From Sulfurisoma sediminicola (GTDB taxonomy: Bacteria; Pseudomonadota; Gammaproteobacteria; Burkholderiales; Rhodocyclaceae), in assembly GCF_003865015.1 (NCBI RefSeq), contig NZ_BHVV01000006.1, forward strand, positions 186,001 to 250,000: a stretch of 64,000 nucleotides of DNA, read 5' to 3'. Shown here in pieces: positions 1-12,000 of this stretch. How positions within the stretch are numbered: position 1 is the stretch's first letter; each line of letters begins with the position of its first letter. Below the pieces are notes generated by a model. It made no database searches, had not been told where the DNA came from, and saw only the letters and a program-made list of their open reading frames with translations. Made by a program: the position numbers and the translations under genes.

Positions 1-3000
1 CGGATGTTGACCATTGCCAGCGTGCCGGATGCGCGCATCGAGAACAACGAAGGCTTCCGCATCTCGCTGACGGCTCCGAGCGGCTCCTCGGTGCGCGATG
101 GCGCCGGCTCGATGACGCTCGGCGTCTGGAACGACGACTACACCAACGACTACGCCGGTTCCACCCGCGACTCGGCCTACAGCCTCGGAAATCTCGGCGC
201 CGGCGCCACGCTGGCGCTGCCGAGCTGGTTCGCCGGCGGCAGCATCGAGAACGTCGGCGGGGCCGGCGATCCGACCGACTACTACCGCTTCACGGCGGGG
301 GCGAGCGGCGCCCTCACGCTGAATTTGACCGGCGTCGGCGGCGGCACCTTTGACCCGTCCGCCGATATCGACGTGCGCCTCGAAGATGCCCAGGGCAACT
401 GGCTGGGCAGCAGCACCTGGGGCGGCAACACGGCCGAGCAGATCAATTTCAGCGGCCTGGTGAGCGGAAGCGATTATTACGTCGCGGTATACAGCTACAT
501 AGGGCAATCGGACTATCAACTGACGCTGAGCAACCTCAGCAGGCAGACGACGCTGGCGATCATGCCGCGCGACGCCTACCAGATGGAAGGCAACTCCGGA
601 ACGCGGGCCTTCACCTTCGAGGTGAGCCGCGGCGGCAACGTCCAGAACACCCTCGTCGCGGACTGGAGCATCGGCAGCGCCCTGGACACGGCGAATGCGG
701 TCGATTTCGGGAGCTCAGCGACGCCGACGGGCAGCATCACCTTCGCGGCCGGCGAGATGTCGCGCATGGTCACTGTCAGCGTGGCGGGCGATTCCGTCTT
801 TGAGAATTCCGGCCTCGACGAGACCTTCACGGTCAATATTTCCACGGCCGATCCCGACGTTCTCGTCACCATGGCGAGCGCGGTTGGTGTCATCGGCAAC
901 GACGACCGCAACGAGACGGGTGGCGACACCTTCGGTGCCGCGACCACGCTGGCGCTTGCGTCGGGTGGTTCGATCGACCCGGTCGCGGGGTGGGTCGGTT
1001 CCGACGACCTCCACGACTGGTACAGATTCGATGCACCGACGGGCGGTGCGGCGGTCAACGTCCGCATCTCCGGACTGGTGTCCGATGCCGACCTTTACAT
1101 CTATGACAACACGGGTACGGTACAAGTCGCCAGCAGCACTTACGGCGGCTCGACGCCCGACGAGGTCAATTTCGCCGTCACCAGCGGCAATACCTATTAC
1201 ATCGAAGTCCGCAGCTATTCGGGCGACACCAATTACGTGCTCGAGGCATCGCATCTTTTGGCCGAAGCACTTTACGCCATCGCTCCGGCCGACGCGGTTC
1301 GCGCCGAAGACGCCGGTGGCGCGAGCACCGACTTCACCTTCACCGTGACGCGCACGGAAGCCTCGCGCGCCGGCTCGGTCGGCTGGTACGTCGAGGCGCC
1401 GATGGCGCAATACGGCCAGGCCGACTGGTACGACTTCGCCGGCAGCTATCTGCCGAGCGGCTTCGCGCAGTTCAGCGCCGGCCAGACGGTCGCGACGGTG
1501 ACCGTGACGGTCACGGCGGACAGCAACAACACCGAAGGCGATGAAACCTTCGCCGTCAGCCTCTTCGCGCCGACGGGCGGCCGCCTCGATCTGCCCAACG
1601 CCACGGCCAGTGGAATCATCCTTGCCGGCGGCAGCGCCGACAAGGGCGCGAACAGCATCGCCCAGGCCGATGCGGCCTACGCGACCGGCAACTACGGCTT
1701 CGACCAGGCGGTCGGGGTCCTGGCTGCGGGTGGAACGCTCTCCGTCAGCGACAACGTCGCCACGGGTGGCGACACCAATGACTACTACCGCTTCGAGGCT
1801 GCGGCCAGGGGCTCGGTGAGTCTGACCCTGAGCAACCTCAGCGCCGACGCCGACGTGCAGGTACTCAATTCCGACGGCTGGTACATCGCAGGCGGATTCG
1901 CCGGCGGTCCCAGCACCGAAAACGTGAGCTTCGCGGTCACGGAAGGCGAGACCTATTACGTCCGCGTCTATCCTTACTACGGCGCCACCGACTACGATCT
2001 CACGATGGTCCATTCGCAGACCGGATCCGACCTCCTGCCGTCCGTCTGGATCGAGGCGGCCGATGGCGGCATGCCGGTGACCGAGGGTTCGGCTGCGGGT
2101 CATGTATTTACTGTCTATCGCAGCGATGGGACGGGCAGCCTGAACGTCGGCTACACGCTCGATACGGCGTTCTCTTCGGCCGGCAGCGCCGATTTCACTC
2201 CGGCCTTGTCCGGAGGCACGGTTACCTTCCTCGCCGGCCAAACGGCGGCCAGCGTCACGATCGTCAGCACCGATGACCTCCTGACCGAGTCGGACGAGTT
2301 CTTCACCCTGCGCCTGACGCAGGATCCGTCCTATGTCACTCGCACGTCTCAGGACTTCGCTGTCGGCGTGATCCAGGACAACGATGGGCGGAACACGGCC
2401 TACCGGATCGATGCGTTCGATTTCGAACAGGCCGAAGGCAATAGCGGCACGACGCCTTATGTCTTCGTCGTCAGTCGCTCCGGCAACCTGAATTACGCCG
2501 GCACGGCGAACTGGTCGGTCACGGCCGGATCCCCGACGACCAATGCGGCCGACTTCGGCGGCACTGTTCTCCCCAGCGGAACGGTCAGCTTCGCCGCAGG
2601 CATTGACTTTGCACTGGTGACGGTCAGCGTCGCCGGCGACCAGAGCTTCGAGCAGGACGAGTTCTTCTCGGTGACGCTGGGCGGCGCCGCCAACGTCGGT
2701 GTGCCGGCCTCGGTCAGCGTTTCGGCGTCCATCGAATCGGCTACGGCCGGGGCGCGCATCGTCAACGACGATCTGCCGGATACCTTTGCGATCGATCCCT
2801 ATGTGCGGAACGAGGTCGAGGGTGCGGACATGGTGTTCACGGTCAGCCGCAGCATCTCGACGGCTGTAGCCGCAAGCGTGGTCTGGACGCTGAATCACGT
2901 CTCGACAAGCACCGCCGACCTCGGACAGACGCTGACCGCCGGCACGCTCAGCTTCGCCGCCGGCGTCACGGCGATGGATGTCACGATCGCGACGTTCGAC

Positions 3001-6000
3001 GATACAGCCGTCGAGGCAAGCGAACTCTTCCGCGTCAGCCTGTCCAACCCGACGGCCGGCGTGACCATCGAACCTGCGCGTGGTATCGCCTGGGGCGTGA
3101 TCGACGACAACGACTCGGTCGCATCCATTACGAACGTGACCGTGTCCGGTGGCAGCGCGGCGTCGCTCGGGACGATCGTGCCCTTCGGCACCGTCGGTTA
3201 CGAGGTAAGCGAAGGAAATATTCCGACCACGCTGACCTTCACCATCACCCGGGATGCCGACCTCGGGCCGGATGTCGCGAGCTGGCGGATCGGTGCACCG
3301 AACGTGAATGTCGCCGACGGCTTCAGCAAGATCGGCGAGAACGTCGCCAACGCGGCGGATTTCAGCGGCCTGCGGACGGGGTTCGTGACCTTCGCGGAGG
3401 GTGCTACCAGTACTACGGCCAATGTCACTTTGGTCGGGGACTCGTTCTCTGAGCCCGACGAGTGGTTCAACGTCGTCGTCGGGGAAACCTGGCGGACCAC
3501 GACATCGACGACCGTGATCCCGGGCAACCAGGCCTACGTGGCGCCGGTGCGCATCAACAACGACGACGATGAAAACGGCACCGTTTTCGTCAATGGCTTC
3601 AATTTCAACGAGCAGACTGAATCGCTGTGGCAACCGGGCGACAGTGACCTCTTCGCCGTTGCCCCTGCACCAGGCGTGACGCTGCCCGCGACGATAGCTG
3701 CAGGCGTACAGGCTGCGGTGATCTCGGCGCAGATCGCGCATCCCTCGCTGTCGGTTTCGCCGTCGATTCTCGGAAACGCGGACTCTGACCAGGAAGGCAT
3801 TTTCGTCTTCACGACGACCGAGTCCTTCAGCTCGGCGATACCGCGCACCTTCACGGTCAACGGAGGCGCCGGCGAGGTTGGCGGCTACGCCGTTCTGACC
3901 CGCCTGTCGTCCAGCTACGATGAGAGCACCAACCGCGCGAACGCCAAGACGTTGGTGGCTACACGCGAACCCTACGCCGGCTGGCTCGACTCGGGCGACC
4001 GCGACTGGTACAAGGTCACGCTGAACGCCGGTGTGGGCTACAGCTTCGAGGCGGCGACAGGCGCCTGGCAGGGCGCGGCGACGACCGACATTTCCTTCGC
4101 GCTGTTCAACGCGACCGGCGACCTTGCCCAGACGACGACGCTGCCCGACTCGCTGATGCTGGCGAGCGATGCCAACGGCGGCTCGTCCGTGGCTGGCATC
4201 GCCGGAATGCAGAGCTACTTCTTCGAATACACGCCGACCGCGACCGGCACCTATTACCTGCAACTCAGGGGCAATGACGCCGCCGACCGGCTCTACGCCG
4301 TGGCGGTGAATGCGCCTTACGGCGGATCGACGGCGGCGCTGCCGAGCGTGAGCGTGTCCGCGCTCCAGACGGAAATGATCGAGGGCACCACGTCGGCCGG
4401 CACGCCGGCCGGCCAGTTCGTCTTCGCCCTGCGCCGCACGGGCAATCTCGACGTCGAATCGGTGGCTGCCTATCAGTTCGTCCCGGGAACGACCACCGCG
4501 ACTATGGGTGCCGCCAGTGCCGCCGACCTCGTGGGCGTGACCATGAACGCACCCCTGGCACAGACCTTCGGGCTCGGCCAGGCCGTTGCCTACGTCACCG
4601 TGACGACGGTAGCCGGCGATATCTTCGAACCCGACGAGCAGTTCAAGCTGGAGTTGCTGACGGCCGGGACCGAGAACGCGGTGGTTTCCGCGACCGCCCG
4701 TTCCGCCGCCGTGATCATCCGCGACGACGATTCGCCCCCAGCGCTTTCCATCGCTTTCAACGATACCGACGGAATTGTCGACGGCGCAATGGACGAAGGC
4801 AGCAGCGGTCCGGCCGCGACGCCGGGCAGCACGCCGTTCGTCTTCACCGTGACGCGCGACCAGCTGACGCCGCGCGGCTCGACCGTCGCCTGGGCAGTCC
4901 AGGCGCCGTCGACCATGATCGCCGGCGACTTCGTCGGCGCGACCTCGGGCACGCTGACCTTCAACGCATTGCAGGAGAGCGCGACGGTCACGGTCAATGT
5001 CAGGGCCGACTATGCGGTGGAAGCGGACGAAAACTTCGCCGTCGTGCTGAGCAATCCCGCGAACGCCCTTCTTTCCGCGACGTCGAGCGCGAGCGCCACC
5101 ATCCGCAACGACGATGAGTTGCCGACCTTCGGCATCGTCGCGGCCGTGTCCGGTCAGGCCGAGGGCAACAGCGGCACGACGCCTTTCGTCTACACCGTCA
5201 GTCGCAGCGGCAACGCGAATGTCGCGAGCGTGGTCGGCTGGTCGGTAGCCCAGGATGGCGATGCCGGCCTGACTGCCGGCGATTTCGGCGCCACGCTGAC
5301 CGCGATGCCCTCCGGGTCGATCACCTTCGCCGTCGGCGAGACCGCCAGGACGCTCACGCTGAGCGTGGCGGGCGACACCGGCAGCGAGGGCGACGAGCGC
5401 TTCCGCGTGACGCTCGCGCCGGTCAGCAATGCCGCAGTCGGCACGGGACAGGCGACGTCGCGCATCTACAACGACGACAACATCACCCTGAGCATCCAGC
5501 CGAGCACGGCGACGATCGCCGAGAACGCCAGCGTCGAGGCGCGCGCGACCTACACGCCGTTCGTGTTTACGCTCAATCGCTCCGGTCTCAGCCCCGAAGC
5601 CAACGTCACCAACGTCTTCAACTGGAGCGTGGTCACGACGGGCATTTCCGCCAGCCTCGCCGCCGATCCCGAGGATTTCGTCGGCAACGTCATCCCGTCA
5701 GGCAGTGTCACCTTCGGCCAGGGCGTGCAGGTCCAGAGCATCACCATCAACATCGCCAACGACACGCTCGTGGAAAACGACGAGTCGTTCAGGCTCGAAG
5801 TGAATCCGCTGTCCGGCGTGACATTCGAAGGCGTCGCCACGGGCGGCAAGCTCGTGGCCAACGCGGTCATCACCAGCGACGACGTCGCGGCGACGACCCT
5901 GTTCTCGATCACGCCGATCGCAGCCGATCTTCTCGAGGGCAATGCCGGCACGACCGCGTTCACCTTCCGCGTCAATCGCAGCGGCAATCTCGCCGATGCA

Positions 6001-9000
6001 TGGACGCTGGCCTATCAGGTCGAGACGGCGCCGGACAGCAACGTCAGCTATGCCGACTTCGGCGTGGGCGCGCTCGGCGACCTGCCGAGCGGGCGCCTGA
6101 CCTTCGCGCCGAATGTCGCCTCGCAGACGATCACGGTCGCGGTCCGCGGCGACACCACGGTCGGCGAAGGGGACGAGGCCTTCCAGGTCCATATCCTGCC
6201 GCCGGTCAATAACCTGACCAATAGCGGCCAGTCGTCCAACTACAGCATTTCGGCCCCGCTCGCCGACGCCATGATCCGCGACGACGATCTGGTCAATCCG
6301 GACTTCGCCGGTGGCGATTGGGCCGATGCCCGGGATCTCGGCGAAATCGGCGCGACGCCCCGAATCTTCAGCGACCGGATCGGCGATCCGGTCGGCGGGG
6401 ATGCCATCGACGAGAACGATTTCTATCGCTTCCGCCTGACTGCGGCGGGCGCGCTGAGCCTGACGCTGAGCGGCATGACCGTCAATACCGACGCCGACGT
6501 CTATCTCTACCGTTGGGAAGACGATGGCGACGGCATCGTGAACGAGGCTACCGAGATCACGCTGGTCCAGGCCGGCCTGCAGGGCGGCAACGCCGCCGAA
6601 AACATGCGTCTGCCTTACGTGAACGCCGGTGACTACTTCGTTCGCGTCTCGTCCTATGCGGGCGCCACGCCATACGCGCTGTCGCTGGCTTCGACGCCGA
6701 TGACCGACGGGGCCGGCAATACCCTGACCACGGCGCGCAATGTTTCGCTGACGGCGACACCGCTGGCGCTGACCGACTTCGTCGGCGGGGCCGATGGCAG
6801 CGACTACTACAAGTTCACCACCACCTCGGCCACGCGCTTCGCCCTGGCGATGACCGGTTTGAGCGACGACGCCGACGTGCGCCTGCTCAATGCCGCAGGT
6901 CAGGTGCTCGAGTCGAGTCTGCTCGGCGGCGCCAGCAGCGAGGGTATCCTCGTCAATAACCTGACGGCGGGGAGTTACTACGTCTGGGTGACGCCATGGG
7001 CCGACGCTTCCACCTTCTACGACCTGACCATGTCGGCCGAGACGCTGGAAACCGCAGCCACGGCCTACGATTCGATGGCGACGGCGCGCTCGGTGGCCCT
7101 TTCGGCGACACCGCAGGTCTTCCGTGATGCCGTCGGCAATGCCGATCCGCAGGACTACTACAAATTCACGCTGGGGTCGCCGACCCGCTTCGAGCTCGGC
7201 CTCTCCAGCATCGCCGCCAGCGGCGACGTCGATGTCGAACTGCTGAACTCCGACGGCGTGCGCATAGCAGCCAGCACCACGGGCGGCAACGCGGCCGAAG
7301 CGATCGTCTATGACAACCTGCTCGCCGACACCTACTACGTTCGCGTCTATCCCGCGGCCGGGGCCAGTACCTATGCGCTGAGCCTCAAGGGCACGCCGCT
7401 GACGCGCGTCGATGCCGGCGGCAATATCGGCACCCCCGTGGTGCTGACCTCGCTCGGCGCGACGGTCCAGACCAAGGTTGATTACGTCGGCGCCGACGAC
7501 CCGGCCGATCTCTACAAGTTCACCGTGAGCGGTGCGGCGCAGCGCCTCGCCGTCGAGCTGACGGGCATGAGCGGCGACCTCGACGCCGTCATCCTCGACG
7601 CCGACGGCAACGTCGTCAATGGCAACTACTTCGTGCCGGCGAATGCCGGCCAGACAGCCGGCCCGGCCGATGAGATCTTCGACGTGATGTTCGGCGTCGA
7701 TCCCGACGACGTTGGCCCGCTGACGGCACTGGCCGCCGGCGATTACTATCTCCGCATACAGCAGGGCAGCGATGCCCTCAACACATCCGCCTACCGGCTC
7801 GACGTCTCGCTGCAGGACGTCGCCGACGCCGATCCCGATCTCGTGCTCGGCGTCCGCGGCATTCCCGAAAGCGGCGGCGCCGACATCACCTCGCTGCTGG
7901 CAAGCACCAGCACGGTGCGGCGCATCGTCCCGCAGGGCAGCAACAGCAACACCTACACCGATTTCATCGGCTCGCTCGACCCGCACGACTACTATTCCTT
8001 CACCATCGCCGGGCCGCGCAACCTGCGCCTGACCATGGACGGCATGACCGGGAACGCGGACGTCGAACTGCTCAACGTCAATGGCGCCGTCGTGGCCGCG
8101 GGACGCAACAACCGTACGACCGCCGAGTCGATCAGTATCGACAACCTCGCCGGCGGCACCTACTACGTCCATGTGCTGCGCGGCGAAAACAACGTCAATA
8201 CGCGCTACAGCCTCAACATGACCGCGATGGCGCCGACCGACGGTGCCGGCGACACGGTGAGGACGGCGCGCAGTGTCACGCTGTCCGGTACGCCGGTAAG
8301 GTTCAGCGACTACGTGGGTTCGCACGATCCCGATACCACCGACAACGGCATCGACGACGATCCTATTTTCGATCTCGGCGACAACTACAAGTTCACTCTG
8401 GGCGCCGCGAGCACGGTGTCCTTCAAGTTGGGCGGCATGACCGGCAACGCCGACATGAAGCTTTACCAGTTGTCGTCGTCGACGGCTACCGTCCTGCCAG
8501 GCAGTTCGATTGTTGAAAGCCTCAACGGCGGCACGACCGAGGACTCGTTCGTCAGCCAACTGGGTGCCGGGACCTACGTGCTCTCCGTGATTCCGGGCGC
8601 TGTTTCGGGCATCGAGGCCGCCTACACGCTGAGCGGCTGGGCGATCAGCGCGACGCCGGCCGACAACGCCGGTCAGTTCCGTTCGACCGACGGCATCATC
8701 GACGATACCTTCGCGGTGATGCCGGGGACGCTGCGGCTGGTCACGGCGGACGCCTACAAAAACGAAGGCTCGGCGACGACGCCATATGTCTTTAGCGTCT
8801 ATCGCGACGGCGACCTGAGTCTGGCCGCAACCGCGACTTGGGCGGTGAGTGTGCCCGGTGGATCGACGACCGAGGCGGACTTCACCACGACGTCGGTCTT
8901 CCCGTCCGGAACCGTCAGCTTTGCGGCGAATGCCAGCGTGGCCACGGTGACCGTCAATATCAAGGGCGATGCGGTGGCCGAGGCCGACGAGTTGTTCACG

Positions 9001-12000
9001 GTCACGCTGACAGGCGCCTCGAACAACCTCGCCATCGCCAATGCGGCAGTCACCGGGCGCATCCGCAACGACGATACGCCGGTTCCCGGCGCCTCGGTCT
9101 ATGCGATCACGGCAGTGGATCAGTTCAAGCTCGAAGGCAACTCCGGGACGACCCCTTACGTGTTCAACGTATGGCGCGACGGGGCAAGCCTCGGCGCCGC
9201 TGAGACGGTGGACTGGACGATCGACGGCATCGCGTCGACGGACTTCGCCACGGTGGATTCCGGCGATTTCAGCGCGCTGTCCGGTTCGGTGAGTTTCACG
9301 GGCACGCAGACGGTGAAGACGATCACGTTGAGCGTCAAGGGCGACACATTGCTCGAGCCCGACGAGTACTTCAAGGTCAGCATCACTCCGTCGGCCGGCA
9401 CGACGGCCAACGCGTCGGCGGTCGGCGTCATTCGCAGCGACGACCTGAGCAGCAGCCTTGCGCCGAAGGCGGTGACCCTGACGGGTACGGCGCAATCCTT
9501 CAACGACTTCGTCAGCTATACGGCGGCGGGCGTTTCCGACGATGACTGGTACAAACTCACGCTGGGCAACGTCACGACCAACGGTGGCGGCCGGGTGATC
9601 GCGAGCCTGACCGGCCTGGTCGGCAATGCCGACATCGCCCTCTACAGCGCCGCGACGAGCGGCGGCATCACCAACTTCACGCAGCTGGCAGCATCGAACA
9701 ACACCGGCACTCTCGATGAGTCCATCCTCTCGGACAACCTGGCCGCCGGCACCTACTATCTGCGTGTCTCTCCCGACGCCGCCAGCGCCGACCCGATCAC
9801 GGGTCTCGTCACCGGTTACACGCTGGGCCTGCGGCAGGTGGCCCGCGATGACTACGTCGCCAGCATCGAGGCGATGCAAGCGGGCGGGGCGGTCGGCAAC
9901 ATCGGCCTGAGCGGCAACACGGCCGACAAGACCGGCAGCCTCGCCGGCAATATCGAACTGGCAGGGGATGTCGACTGGTTCCGCGTCCACCTGACTGCGG
10001 GTACCTATACCTTCACTGCGAAGGGATCGCCCAGTAGCGGCGGTACCCTGACCGATACGGTCATTTCGGGCATCTACAATGCCGCGGGTACCCAGCTCGA
10101 AGGGTCGCATGGCGACGACTCGATCCGCATCACGTCGTCCGGCTACACGACGCAAAGCGCCTACACGACCGACGCCCAGGTGGCGCTGGCGATCGCGACC
10201 GAAGGCGATTACTACGTGGCCGCGGAGGCATTCGGCGCACTGACCGGTACCTACACGCTGCAGGTCTCCTCGCGCAACGAGGCTCCCGTGGTGACCAATC
10301 CGATCAATGACCAGTCCGCGCCCGAGGGCGGCCGCTTCGTCCTGCGCCTGCCGTGGAACGTCTTCCGCGATCCGGAAGGCCAGCCGCTGGCCCTGACTGC
10401 AACCCAGCGCGACGGCAGCGCCCTACCGAGCTGGCTGACCTTCGATGCGGCGGCGCAGATGTTCGTCGGCACGGTACCCAATGGTGCCGGCGATTACCAG
10501 ATCCGCCTGCGCGCCACCGATCCGGGCTTCGACGGCGATCCGGCGACGAGCGGCGACAACAAGTCGGTCGACACGACCTTCACCATCCGCACGCCGCGGA
10601 TCACCGACGACTACGGCGACACAGTCAGCACCACGGGCGTGGTGACGGTGGGCGGCTCGCTGCGCGGCGTGATCGCACCGGCCTACGACATCGACTGGAT
10701 CAAGGTCGCCCTGTCCGCCGGCCAGACCTACTCCATCAACCTGCGGGGCGTGCCCGGCAGCAACAAGCTGACCGATCCGATGATCGGCGGGGTCTACGAC
10801 GCCACCGGCACGCTGATCGACGGCACCAGCAATGATGATTTCGGCGACAGTCTGGATTCGCGCGTCACCTTCACGGCGCGCGATGCCGGCAACTACTACG
10901 TCGCTGTGACCGGGGCGGCCAACAGCACGGGCAACTACGAGGTCTCGGTGGCACTGAGCAGCGGCGGGGCGGGCAACGTGCCGCCCAGCTACGCCGGCGG
11001 CCTGCCCGACTTCGTCGAGGCGCGCGAACTCAGCCCATTCAGCTGGACCGTGCCGGGCGACGCATTCACCGATGCCCAGACCCTGGCCTACAGCGCCAAG
11101 CTCTCCGACGGCACGGCGCTGCCGAGCTGGCTCGCCTTCAACGCGACCACCCGCACCTTCAGCGCGACCTCGGTGCCGGGCAACATCAACGACCTGGATG
11201 TCCGCGTTACGGCGACCGACACCTACGGCCTCTCCACTTCGCGCGACGTGGTGATGCGCACCGTGGCGGCCAGCGAGGGGCTCGGCAACTGGACGCTGAT
11301 GGTCTATATCGCGGCCGACAACGACCTCGAGCAGTATGCGCTGAAGGACCTCAACGAAATGGAGGCCGTGGCCCTGGCCAACGGCGTGCGCCTCGTCGTC
11401 ATGGTCGACCGCAACGCCGGCTACAGCACGGCCGACGGCAACTGGACCGACACGCGGCGCGGCCTGATCAGGCAGGACAGCAACCTGTCGTCCTTCACCA
11501 GCTCGCTGACGTCGTTGGGCGAATTGGATACCGGTTCGCCGACGACCCTGACCGACTTCATCAACTGGACCGCGTCCAACTACCGGGCGGCGAATTACGG
11601 TCTGGTGGTCTGGGATCACGGCGGCGGCCTCTCCGGCACCAGCTGGGACTTCACCACGGCCGGGCGCTCCAACTTGTCCATCGCCGAAACGACCAACGCG
11701 ATTTCCAGTTCGACGCTGGGCAGGGTGGACTTCCTCGGCTTCGACACCTGCCTCCAGGGTATGGTCGAACAGGCCGTGGATGTCCGCGGCGTCGCGGACT
11801 TCGTTGTCGCCTCGCAGGATCTGGAACCCGGCGACGGTTGGGACTACAGCCGCTGGTTGAACACCTTCGCCCTCAACGGCAACCCGACGGACCGCGAGCT
11901 GGCGACGGCGGCCGTCAATGCCTATGGCACGGCCTACTTCAATACCCAGACGCTGTCGGCGATCGATACCAGCCGCCTGTCGACCCTGATCACGCGGATT

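Noticed and set aside
715-10155. Very long open frames antisense to the giant gene
   Set aside because: They mirror the codon bias of a high-GC, repeat-rich gene; their products are Arg/Ala/Gly-rich with no domain pattern.
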